Of a stretch of DNA of 64,000 nucleotides, positions 35,644 to 43,600 are shown piece after piece (the first letter of the stretch is position 1; every line of letters starts with the position of its first letter). The notes under the pieces were generated by a model. The model searched no databases. It was not told the origin of the DNA and saw nothing but the letters and a program-made list of their open reading frames with translations. A program made the position numbers and the translations under genes. The DNA comes from Phenylobacterium sp. SCN 70-31 (GTDB lineage Bacteria; Pseudomonadota; Alphaproteobacteria; Caulobacterales; Caulobacteraceae), in the NCBI RefSeq assembly GCF_001724605.1, contig NZ_MEEX01000010.1, positions 1 through 64,000 on the forward strand, given 5' to 3'.

Positions 35644-36462
35644 TTAGAACAGCCGCTCGCCGACCACCAGGACATCGCCGGGCTGTATCTGATCCGAGAG
35701 CTGGAGTTTCACCTTTTGGCCGTTCCTGGTCGCTTCTATCTTCTTGTCAGAACCAGACGCCGTCAGTCCCGCGCCCCTCGCTAGAGCCATGCGGACTGTC
35801 ATGCCGCTTTGAATCGGATAGACGCCGGGCGAGTTGATCTGACCGTAGATGTAGAACGTCTCCGCCATCGGCGCATATATCTTGTCGCCCGCCGCGACGT
35901 ACGGATCCTGGGCTGCTCCACCCGTCGCAAGTTCGCGAACCAGGAATCGTCGTTCCTCGCCGGTTTCGGACCGCACGATCACGTGCTCGGCGGCCGACTC
36001 ACGGACGCCACCGACGCGAGCGAGCAATTCTGACAGTCGATAGGGTCGATTCATCGGGATAAGACCTGGAGACCCCACAGCCCCCAATACTGTCACGTAG
36101 CGGCTGGCGTATCCCACCACCTCCACGGTGACGACCGGATCGGCGAAATAGCCACCCGCCTTCAGCGCGTTGCGAATCTCGTCCGCCATCTCGGCGGTGG
36201 TCTTGTCCGCGGCGGGAATCTTGCCGACGAAAGGCAACTGAATCGTGCCGTCGGCCTGCACACGAACGCGGCCGCCGAAGTCGCTTCGCCCGAGGAGACC
36301 CACCTGAACGGCGTCGTCCCGGCCCAGGATATAGTCCGAGGAGGCGGGTTCAGCGGCCGCGATCGCGGGGGGAGCAGAGGGTGGCGCCGTCTGTTCCTGC
36401 GCGCCAGCCACACCAGCCACCGCCGCAACCGCAAGAGAAAGGGACAAGGTCCTGATGATCAT
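35644..36462 (-). CDS. Wza/GumB polysaccharide export outer-membrane protein
   Basis: The 272-residue protein has a signal peptide (about residues 1-21), a Poly_export domain from SSDYILGRDDAVQVGLLG to the VVGYASRYVTVLGAV strand, and SLBB domains (GLIPMNRPYRLSELLARVGG and GVYPIQSGMTVRMALARGAG). It forms the outer-membrane channel for the exopolysaccharide. The ATG at 36462 is preceded by GGATGAG. An in-frame GTG at 36477 would sit upstream of that site and is not preferred. It has no evident lipobox Cys, unlike classical Wza. Confidence 0.88.
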   Translation of the reverse strand: MIIRTLSLSLAVAAVAGVAGAQEQTAPPSAPPAIAAAEPASSDYILGRDDAVQVGLLGRSDFGGRVRVQADGTIQLPFVGKIPAADKTTAEMADEIRNALKAGGYFADPVVTVEVVGYASRYVTVLGAVGSPGLIPMNRPYRLSELLARVGGVRESAAEHVIVRSETGEERRFLVRELATGGAAQDPYVAAGDKIYAPMAETFYIYGQINSPGVYPIQSGMTVRMALARGAGLTASGSDKKIEATRNGQKVKLQLSDQIQPGDVLVVGERLF

Positions 36463-36477
36463 AGAATTCTCATCCAC

Positions 36478-37692
36478 TCAGAAGCCCACCTGCGCCGTTA
36501 TGGCGACCCGGGTCGAACTATAATTGAAATCTGGAATATTTGTGTTCCTGTCGATGTATCGAACGTCCAGGATCAATGCAGTTCTATCGTTCTGTTGGTA
36601 GCGGACCGATCCAAATCCGGTATGCGTGCGAGAGCTGGTGATGATCGGTCGAAGCGCGATCGTATCTACGTTGGACTTCACGTCCTGGACGCCATACCCG
36701 AGCGACACCGTGTATCGGGACCCCAAGCTGTATTGACCGCTGATCTGTCCCGCAGTGGCGATATCGTAGAGCTTCCCGGGACGCATGGTTGGACGAACGG
36801 CGCGCTCTCCGTTCAGATTCAGACTAAGCCGGCTTCCAATGCGATAAGTCACATCGCCAGCATAGGTCGTGCTCGTGAACTTCTGGTTTAGACCAGGCGG
36901 AGCGAACTCCCGCTTGACCCGCGTTCGCGCAGCCTGGGCGTCCACGGTCAGCCGGGAACCGATGTCCCGGCCGACTGACAGGCCATAGGACTCCGTCCAG
37001 AAGCCGTCCCCGACAGGTCGTCCCGGAATAATGCGGTTCGGTAGTTCACTATCTGCGTAACTATAGACGAGGCCGATCCGTCCAATGTTCTCGTTGGCAT
37101 AGCCCAACTGAACCGAGAGATTCTCCAAGGTGGAGTCCGCCGGTCGCTGAACGAAGGCAGAATTCTTTGTGTCGATACGGGATACTGCCGCCGAAACCCC
37201 CAGCCCTGTCGGCCTACCGCAGGCGGCGGTGACCGTCGTACCAATGGCCCGGACCTCATTCTTCGCCTCAAGAAGGTCCAGGTCCGCTAGGTCGCTCTGC
37301 GCGGCCCGAAAAGTCTCGACAACCGCCGCCTGGCACATCCCCAGCGACGCCATGTATCCACCCTGGACGTCGTACCGTCGACGGTCCAGCCTCGGGTTTT
37401 CACGGTGAAAGTCGTACCCTCCGCTACCCGACAGGAACAGTACCTGACGCCCGAAAGGCTGGACGACGTTCAGGTTGGCCTGGGGGCGGAGAGTATACTC
37501 TTTCGGCTTTATTCCCCTAAGGGCGGCCCGGACAGAAGACGAGCGCGCAAAGTTGGAGTCGTAGATGGCAGAGACGCTCAGATCTCCGCTGAACTGCCGC
37601 TCCGAGTCCACCTTGGGCATCTGCTGAGCAGTCGCCACGCCACCGATGCATATCCAGGCGAACGCGCCTAGCGTCAGCGGCCTCAATCGCAT
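36478..37692 (-). CDS. exopolysaccharide-locus outer-membrane beta-barrel protein
   Basis: The 404-residue protein has a signal peptide ending at ATAQ and then about sixteen predicted beta strands of alternating polarity. It starts with GDLSVSAIYDSNFARSS and ends in a strand terminating in Phe (VAITAQVGF), the outer-membrane insertion signal. It resembles BBP2-type barrels found next to gumB in exosortase/EPS loci. It is the first gene of the operon barrel-gumB-gumC-cpsD-exosortase-epsI and is probably an export pore or anchoring protein. The start MRLRPLTLG at 37692 is chosen because it opens the signal peptide. Confidence 0.8.
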   Translation of the reverse strand: MRLRPLTLGAFAWICIGGVATAQQMPKVDSERQFSGDLSVSAIYDSNFARSSSVRAALRGIKPKEYTLRPQANLNVVQPFGRQVLFLSGSGGYDFHRENPRLDRRRYDVQGGYMASLGMCQAAVVETFRAAQSDLADLDLLEAKNEVRAIGTTVTAACGRPTGLGVSAAVSRIDTKNSAFVQRPADSTLENLSVQLGYANENIGRIGLVYSYADSELPNRIIPGRPVGDGFWTESYGLSVGRDIGSRLTVDAQAARTRVKREFAPPGLNQKFTSTTYAGDVTYRIGSRLSLNLNGERAVRPTMRPGKLYDIATAGQISGQYSLGSRYTVSLGYGVQDVKSNVDTIALRPIITSSRTHTGFGSVRYQQNDRTALILDVRYIDRNTNIPDFNYSSTRVAITAQVGF

Positions 37693-37783
37693 GTCGAACG
37701 GCTCCGAAATCGGCGGTGAAATTGCCCGAACCATCAGCTACCTAGCAGCTAAGAGGGTGAAAACATAGTTGCACAGGCGGCGC

Positions 37784-39016
37784 TCAGAGCCGGCTACGGG
37801 TGCCCCTCAAGGTCCTGCGCAGCGTGCCCAGGAAGTTCCGGACGGCTTCGCCGAAGCTGGCCCGCCGCGCGGCCTCCACAATCCTGAGACCGGCCATCTT
37901 GGGTTGCGGCTGCAACGACACGGGAAGAGCTGCCGTTCGCGAGAAGATCACACGCTTGCGCCGAGCCTGGGAGGGCTGCATGCGCTCGATTTCGCCAACC
38001 TCCAACGGCTCCACGTCCAGTTCGCTCGCCCCGACGGCGGATTTGAGCAGCGATTCACCGGCGGGCGTCCGGCAGATGATCAGGCTGCGCCCCTCCTGCT
38101 CATCAAAGCTCGGGTACCCGTCGTCATCGCCGTACCAGGCGTCGGCGCAGGCGATATCCGCAACGCCGCCTACGGCGTCTGGACAGATCTTGCATCGGAA
38201 CTGGACCTCCTTGGAAAGGTGTCCTCCCCAGCTTTCCGCATAACTCATCTCAGCCACGCCAGTCGGTGTGACGGCCGTACAGTTGCCAGGCCATCCGCGG
38301 CCACGAAATCTGAACTCCGTGACGTCCGCCCGCTTTACGTCCAGCGCTGCGAGAATGCGTTCCACTCCAGCGAAACTGGGAATCCCACCGCAGAAGAACG
38401 AGATCATCAACGGGATCTTTTCGGAGATGCTCGGCTCCAGTTGGGCGAGATTGCGTAACGCCGAGATATCACACGGCTTTCCCACGAAGGCTGTCCGACC
38501 CGGCTCGGCAAGGACATCCCGGATGCTCTCCAACGGGGAGGACGCCGCGTATCGTGAGCCGGCTCGCGCCAGGATTTCCTCCGCTGTGCGCGATATTACT
38601 GTCGCATTACGGGTCGGATCCGCCGGGTCAGGACCGACGTGCAGGACGCGATCGACACGCCCTGTCGAGAGGGCATGGATCAGAAGCGCCGAGATCGCCC
38701 CGCCGGACGATCCCTCGAACCGGACGGCCGGGGACTTCGCCGCGCCGGTATGGATGCTCCGCCAGGGGCCCCAGTAAGGATGGACGCGCGCGCCACCCGG
38801 CCATGGCGCTACCGTCGCCCCCGGACAGGCTGCGGCGATCTTCGCCTCGACCGGACGCGGGATCGGCGCGACCTGACGAGGTCGTGCATATCCCGGCGGT
38901 TCAGGCGTCATGGTGATTGAGCCGGAAGAAATCCCAGCGCAGAGGCCGCAGCCCACACACAGTTCCCCGCTCAGAACGCGCCTTACCGTGGCGGATTTGA
39001 CAGCTGAACTTCCCAT
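37784..39016 (-). CDS. FrhB-like (coenzyme F420 hydrogenase beta-family) iron-sulfur protein of EPS locus
   Basis: The 410-residue protein has an N-terminal CVGCGLC motif (Cys20, 23, 26) without the usual fourth CxxxCP cysteine. A long FrhB-type middle part contains FVGKPCDISALRN and SFFCGGIPS, followed by a second Cys motif CKICPDAVGGVADIACADAW. Members in EPS loci accompany pyruvyl transferases, and one is encoded about 10 kb left. The redox reaction is unknown. The gene lies 92 bases upstream of the barrel gene on the same strand and may share its transcript. Confidence 0.78.
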   Translation of the reverse strand: MGSSAVKSATVRRVLSGELCVGCGLCAGISSGSITMTPEPPGYARPRQVAPIPRPVEAKIAAACPGATVAPWPGGARVHPYWGPWRSIHTGAAKSPAVRFEGSSGGAISALLIHALSTGRVDRVLHVGPDPADPTRNATVISRTAEEILARAGSRYAASSPLESIRDVLAEPGRTAFVGKPCDISALRNLAQLEPSISEKIPLMISFFCGGIPSFAGVERILAALDVKRADVTEFRFRGRGWPGNCTAVTPTGVAEMSYAESWGGHLSKEVQFRCKICPDAVGGVADIACADAWYGDDDGYPSFDEQEGRSLIICRTPAGESLLKSAVGASELDVEPLEVGEIERMQPSQARRKRVIFSRTAALPVSLQPQPKMAGLRIVEAARRASFGEAVRNFLGTLRRTLRGTRSRL

Positions 39017-39134
39017 TGGACCCCAACTCGTCGCCCCCCGATGGGGGCCTGTCCTCAATTAGGCGACGACGAGTTCATCACTCCTTTACGACGAACAGGC
39101 CGAAAGGTAGGCGGCACCCGAAGGAGGCAACGCC

Positions 39135-40199
39135 ATGGCTGCTCCTTGCAGCGAAACAGCGGCCCAAGCGGCGTCCGCAAACGTTCCACAGAAGATGCTC
39201 CGCATCGGCCTCGCCGCCTCCGGGGGGGGACACGTCCGCCAGTTGTTGGATCTCGAGCTTCTGTGGGGGTCGCTCGACCACTTCTTCATCACCGAGGACA
39301 CGGCCCTGGGGCGGACCCTGGCTGAGAAACACCGGACGCATTTCGTCCCCCATTTTGCGTGGGGACAGGCCAAACTTGGAACACCGTTCCGGATGCTGGC
39401 CAGAGCCGTGCGCAGCTTCTTTATATCGTTGCAGATCATCGCGCGCGAGAAGCCCGACCTCATACTATCTACCGGCGCTGGAGCGGTGATCTTCCCCGTC
39501 CTGTGGGCCCGGCTGCTCGGGGCCCATGTGGTCGTAATCGAGTCGTTCGCTCGCTTCGAGCAGCCTTCCCTTTTTGGCCGGATCGCAGCCCCACTGGCGC
39601 ACGACCTCATTGTCCAGTCTCCCAGACTCGCATCCCGCTACCCTCGCGCCAAGGTCTTCGACCCGTTCAGGATGCTCGATGCGAAGGCTCCTCCGAAGCG
39701 GGATCTGCTCTTCATGACCGTCGGGGCCACCCTGCCGTTTGATCGCATGGTGGAAATGGTGGCGACCCTGAAGTCGGAAGGCTCGATCCCAGAGCATGTC
39801 ATCGCCCAGACCGGGGTCAAAGGACGCCAGGCAGAGGGGTTGGAAAGTGTGGAGACCCTTTCCTTCGACGAGGTTCAGAAGATCTTGACCGATGCTCGCA
39901 TCGTCGTCTGCCACGGCGGTACTGGCTCGCTCATAACCGCGCTCCGCCACGGATGCCATGTTATTGCGGTGCCTCGTCTGTCCAAGCTCGGCGAGCACTA
40001 CGACGACCATCAAGCCGAAATCACCGAAGCGTTCGAACGTCGCGGACTGATCGTCGTAGCGAATACACCGGATGAGATGCGGGCGGCCCTGGCGACCATA
40101 CGAAGCCGGGATCCCGTTCTGGCGACGACAGACCCCAGCGAGTTGATGGACTTCCTGGGGAAGCTGGTCTCACGCCTTTCCGCGCGCAAGCGTAGCTAG
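39135..40199 (+). CDS. fused PssD-PssE (Alg14-Alg13-like) glycosyltransferase
   Basis: The 354-residue protein joins two parts that are usually separate proteins. Residues about 20-180 match PssD/Alg14 (GLAASGGGHVRQLL, DLILSTGAGAVIFP, VIESFARFEQPS). Residues about 190-354 match PssE/Alg13 (LLFMTVGATLPFDRMVE, DARIVVCHGGTGSLITALRHG, GEHYDDHQAE). The pair normally forms a membrane-associated glucuronosyl or N-acetylglucosaminyl transferase that adds an early sugar to the lipid carrier. Fusion would fix the one-to-one ratio. It stands alone on the plus strand. Confidence 0.88.
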   Translation: MAAPCSETAAQAASANVPQKMLRIGLAASGGGHVRQLLDLELLWGSLDHFFITEDTALGRTLAEKHRTHFVPHFAWGQAKLGTPFRMLARAVRSFFISLQIIAREKPDLILSTGAGAVIFPVLWARLLGAHVVVIESFARFEQPSLFGRIAAPLAHDLIVQSPRLASRYPRAKVFDPFRMLDAKAPPKRDLLFMTVGATLPFDRMVEMVATLKSEGSIPEHVIAQTGVKGRQAEGLESVETLSFDEVQKILTDARIVVCHGGTGSLITALRHGCHVIAVPRLSKLGEHYDDHQAEITEAFERRGLIVVANTPDEMRAALATIRSRDPVLATTDPSELMDFLGKLVSRLSARKRS

Positions 40200-40421
40200 G
40201 CAGGCTTCGCCGCGGGCCATCGATTTAGCTCTGATCACGGCTTGCAGGGCGACAAGGGCTCCCATCGCTGCGGCGCGTCATCTGCGCCTCTCATGTCACC
40301 GGCAATAGCCACACACGTCGCTCTCCCGCCCCCCGTCCTGCCGGCCGATACGGCAAGCCCGATTCAGGTGCGCCACCCTGAGGGTATGGTGAAAACGGGG
40401 CGACCTTCGCCGAAAAGTCCT

Positions 40422-41129
40422 TCAGGTGGCGTTCAGGACAGTCCCGACAACATCGACGCCGTCCTCCCCGAACTCCCGCACCAGCGTCGTAATATCTTCG
40501 GCAAAGGTTTGGTTCTTTCTCGCCACGACCACCGCGTACCTGAGAACGCTCGCGACCCGTCGCGCCTCCGCCGAAAGGTTCGCGGCCGGCGTGTCCACCA
40601 AGGTCAGGTCGTGATCGCGCATCGCGGCTTCCAAGGTCTTGCGCAGCATCTCGCTCCCGAGCATCTCGCGCCCTTCCACGGCTAATCCCGCATAGACCAG
40701 CGACAAGTTGGGCAGCACATCTGCATGGATGACATCATTGAGCGAAAGTTGCGAATTGCTCAGCAGATCGGCAAGACCGAGGGATGGCTTCGCAGGCTCG
40801 ATAAGCGATTGAAGGCCGGAATTACGCTGATTTGCATCGATGATCAGGACGGAGAGGCCTTGCTGAGCTAGCGCGATCCCGATGTTCACCGTCATGAATG
40901 TGACACCGACGGCGCGCGATACCCCGCAGACTGCTAGCCCTCTATGTCCCCGAGCAAAGTGGCGGGCGTCGAGTTCGGCCGCTATGGAGCGGATGGCGCT
41001 GGCCTGCGGGCCATGCGGATCGCTCAGGACCACGACCGGATCGTTGAAACGATAGGGAACGATGGGACTGGAGATCGCTCTGTCAGATTCATAACCGGAG
41101 TTGCTCCGGATAGTCCGAGGACGCTTCAC
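40422..41129 (-). CDS. CpsD/Wzc-like protein with lysine-less P-loop, copy 2
   Basis: The 235-residue protein is a paralog of the one at 33567 with the same length and layout. Its P-loop reads GVSRAVGVTF, with Val76 in place of Lys. Walker A' is also changed (LIIDANQR, Asn100 where the second Asp is usual). Walker B LTLVDTPA remains. No tyrosine cluster is seen. It is even less likely than copy 1 to bind ATP normally. It is coupled to gumC copy 2 by a GTGA overlap. Confidence 0.8.
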   Translation of the reverse strand: MKRPRTIRSNSGYESDRAISSPIVPYRFNDPVVVLSDPHGPQASAIRSIAAELDARHFARGHRGLAVCGVSRAVGVTFMTVNIGIALAQQGLSVLIIDANQRNSGLQSLIEPAKPSLGLADLLSNSQLSLNDVIHADVLPNLSLVYAGLAVEGREMLGSEMLRKTLEAAMRDHDLTLVDTPAANLSAEARRVASVLRYAVVVARKNQTFAEDITTLVREFGEDGVDVVGTVLNAT

Positions 41130-42463
41130 GCCGGTACAGGCTCAGCTCTAGCTGGGCGCAGCTTGGCGGACTGGGCGCGGAGGCGCAACCGCCGACCTCC
41201 AAACGGGACTTCACCCAGCATCGGAGAAGAGGCCGCCAGCCTGAGGTCGTGGGCGCTGCGGACACGTCGATGCACAAGTTCAGCCAGCAATCCCAGAAAA
41301 CATCCTAGGAGAAATCCCAACCCCCCAGATCCCCCCAGAACAAGCGCAGGCTTCGGAAACACGGGCTCGGGATCCGCCTCAGGCGCTCCGATCGGAGACA
41401 CGCCGGCCGCCGTCGATGTCCCAAGCTGGCGAAGTGCGGCGATGGCGCTCTGCCTCTCGCTCAACGCCTTTCGGTACCGGTCGATTTCGTCGTGATACAG
41501 GCGAAGCTGGAGAACCTTGTCGCTCTGATCGAGAACCTTCGCCTTCTGAAGGTCCATCCTCTGGTCGCGCGCCCTCCCCTCAGCAGCCAAAGCTCCGGCC
41601 GATGAGGAGGCCGCGGCGCGCTCCGCCTCGACCCGAACACGGATGAGATCACGTTGCGCCTGCATCTGCTGAAGGCGCGGATTGTTCGGTCCCAGAACGC
41701 GCGCCTCCGCCGCGATCTCGGCCTCTATCACGGCCAACTCCATCGCAGCCTCGTTTGCGCGCGGACCGTCCGCGAGCACGACGGCATCGTCCCCGGAAAC
41801 CATACGCTGCAGCCGAAGATCATCCAAATCCTTGGCATTCCGAGTAAGAATTACGCCCGTTTCCTTTGAATATTCATTCGACTGCTTTTCAAGATCAGCC
41901 AATTTTTCCTGGAGCTTTGGTATTTGATTCGCAATCGCATCAGCCTGTTCCATAGCCGACGATCTTCGCTCCGTGACAGCCGATTCTATATACGCCTGCC
42001 TAAGTACATCAGCGACAATCCTGGATTGCTCGGGACTATCAGATCGGTAACCAATGCTCATGATATTGCTGCCCGGCAGCATACGAACGCTCATGGTCGC
42101 CAGGATTCGGTCAGCGACCCAGATCTGATAGGGGCGACGGTCCCCAGGGGAACGGCCCGCGTAGGCCGCGAGCATGTCAGGGTTGTCTAACCAGCCCAGG
42201 GCCTCGGCCGCCGGCACTGCGACCTGGTAGTCCATGGTGCGCTGCAACTGACTCTGGACATAGGTCTGCGCCTGCGCATTCGAGAGATACCGTCCCGTAA
42301 TGGGATCCGGCTTCACAAACTCCAGTACAACTCGGGCCGTCGCCAAGTATCGGGGCGGAGCAACCACCATCACCGCCAAACCCCCAAGGAGCGACGCGAC
42401 CGTGGCCGTCAGTACGATTAGCTTCCTGGCCCAAAGTAGGCTGACTAGCCAGGCGACGCTCAT
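41126..42463 (-). CDS. GumC/Wzz-type chain-length determinant, copy 2
   Basis: The 445-residue protein has two membrane helices (about residues 14-34 and 385-408), a Wzz domain (PPRYLATARVVLEFVKPDP) and a long coiled coil between. It is clearly related to copy 1 but diverged. It is paired with its own CpsD-like gene. A second pair may serve a second polymer, or the two may form a mixed complex. Confidence 0.88.
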   Translation of the reverse strand: MSVAWLVSLLWARKLIVLTATVASLLGGLAVMVVAPPRYLATARVVLEFVKPDPITGRYLSNAQAQTYVQSQLQRTMDYQVAVPAAEALGWLDNPDMLAAYAGRSPGDRRPYQIWVADRILATMSVRMLPGSNIMSIGYRSDSPEQSRIVADVLRQAYIESAVTERRSSAMEQADAIANQIPKLQEKLADLEKQSNEYSKETGVILTRNAKDLDDLRLQRMVSGDDAVVLADGPRANEAAMELAVIEAEIAAEARVLGPNNPRLQQMQAQRDLIRVRVEAERAAASSSAGALAAEGRARDQRMDLQKAKVLDQSDKVLQLRLYHDEIDRYRKALSERQSAIAALRQLGTSTAAGVSPIGAPEADPEPVFPKPALVLGGSGGLGFLLGCFLGLLAELVHRRVRSAHDLRLAASSPMLGEVPFGGRRLRLRAQSAKLRPARAEPVPA

Positions 42464-42567
42464 GAACGCTCCAGGACCGGCGATATCGTCATACAGAGGA
42501 TATAGCCATGGCTCAAAATTCTGAACAGCACGTCAGCGCAACGGCGGTTCTTGACCGCACCAGCAAC

Positions 42568-42597
42568 AAAAAACCGCCGCCCCGAAGGGCGGCGGTT
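42568..42597 (-). terminator. Rho-independent terminator of the PEP-CTERM protein gene
   Basis: The 11-bp perfect stem AACCGCCGCCC/GGGCGGCGGTT has a tetraloop reading TTCG on the minus strand and is followed by six T residues. It lies 26 bases after the stop codon at 42623. Confidence 0.92.
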
Positions 42598-42622
42598 CTG
42601 TATTCCAAAAACGTGGTTGCGA

Positions 42623-43240
42623 CTAGGCCAGCGCAGCAACCTGACGCTTGCGGCGCAGCATGGCGCCAGCGCCCATGAAGCCGCCGATCATCAGGGCCCA
42701 GGTGCCGGGCTCGGGAACGGCCGCCATGAAGGTGCCGCTGCCGTCCCACTGCGCGTTGGCGCCGCCGACGCCCTTCACGACCAGAACCATCGGAGACCCC
42801 GCCGACACGGCGAAAGGCGTCGCCGAGAAGAAGTTGGCGATGTTGCCGCCCGACCCGACCGGAGCGTCGCTGCGGGTCAGTTCGACGCCGTTGAACGTCA
42901 CGCTGGTGAACGACAGCGACGAGAGCGAAGTGAAGCCGATCGAAATCCCGGCGAAGCCGACGAAGCCGTCCGGCAGCTCGAACGAGAAGGTGTCCTCGAA
43001 CTCGCCGGTCGCGGAGTTCCACGTGTGGGTGGACGTGCCGTCCGCGGCGGTGGCGCCACCGTAGTAAACGCCAGCGCCCGACGCATCACCGATGCGGTCG
43101 TCGCCGAAGTTCAGACCGATCGAAGACGGCGGCGCGCCGGTCCACGGCGCGATGTAGGTGATCGCATTGGCCGGAGCGGCGATCGCCCCCACCGCGAGAG
43201 CAACGGCCGAAGCCGCAAAAATCTTGGAAAGAGCTTTCAT
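42623..43240 (-). CDS. PEPxxWA-CTERM sorting-domain protein, candidate exosortase substrate
   Basis: The 205-residue secreted protein has a Sec signal (cleavage near PANA, residues 23-26) and a beta-rich mature part of unknown function. A complete tail follows: PEP at 176-178, Trp181, a hydrophobic helix (about 182-195) and a basic end (RRKR, 196-199). This is the PEPxxWA-CTERM type common in alphaproteobacteria with exosortases. It would be cleaved and anchored or released by the exosortase encoded at 32687. It is the only such protein I see in the window. It has its own terminator. Confidence 0.9.
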   Translation of the reverse strand: MKALSKIFAASAVALAVGAIAAPANAITYIAPWTGAPPSSIGLNFGDDRIGDASGAGVYYGGATAADGTSTHTWNSATGEFEDTFSFELPDGFVGFAGISIGFTSLSSLSFTSVTFNGVELTRSDAPVGSGGNIANFFSATPFAVSAGSPMVLVVKGVGGANAQWDGSGTFMAAVPEPGTWALMIGGFMGAGAMLRRKRQVAALA

Positions 43241-43600
43241 AATCAGGCACCCCTATTAACTTAGCGTTCACCGTAAAGGGGCCGCTAACCCCTGTCACCC
43301 GGCTTCCCCTATTGAGCGAGTACGAAAAGTCGCACTGCCCAAATTGTCGTGGATCTGCCGGATGGCGCCGTTTGGCGCCGTGGCTTTCGCGACGATCAAG
43401 GCCTCTGCAAGGTTGGCGCCAGACCTAGCATCCTTCCACCCGGAACGCGAGCCGCGAGGCCCGCAAGGCCCGCTCAGCGCCGCCAAAGATTCGTCTCTTC
43501 CCGGTGGTTAAGCAAACGGAAGGCAACGTGCGCAATATATGGCACGCGTCCGAGAGCGCATCCTGCGCGTAGGCGCTGTATGATCTCGCACGCGCGAACG
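43241..43600. other. divergent intergenic region
   Basis: About 360 bases lie between the PEP-CTERM gene and the AAA ATPase gene on opposite strands. It should hold both promoters. The part next to the PEP-CTERM gene is relatively AT-rich and contains a TTAAT near 43257. I see no RNA gene or repeat. A frame reads through much of it into the ATPase gene, but nothing in it suggests protein. Confidence 0.4.
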
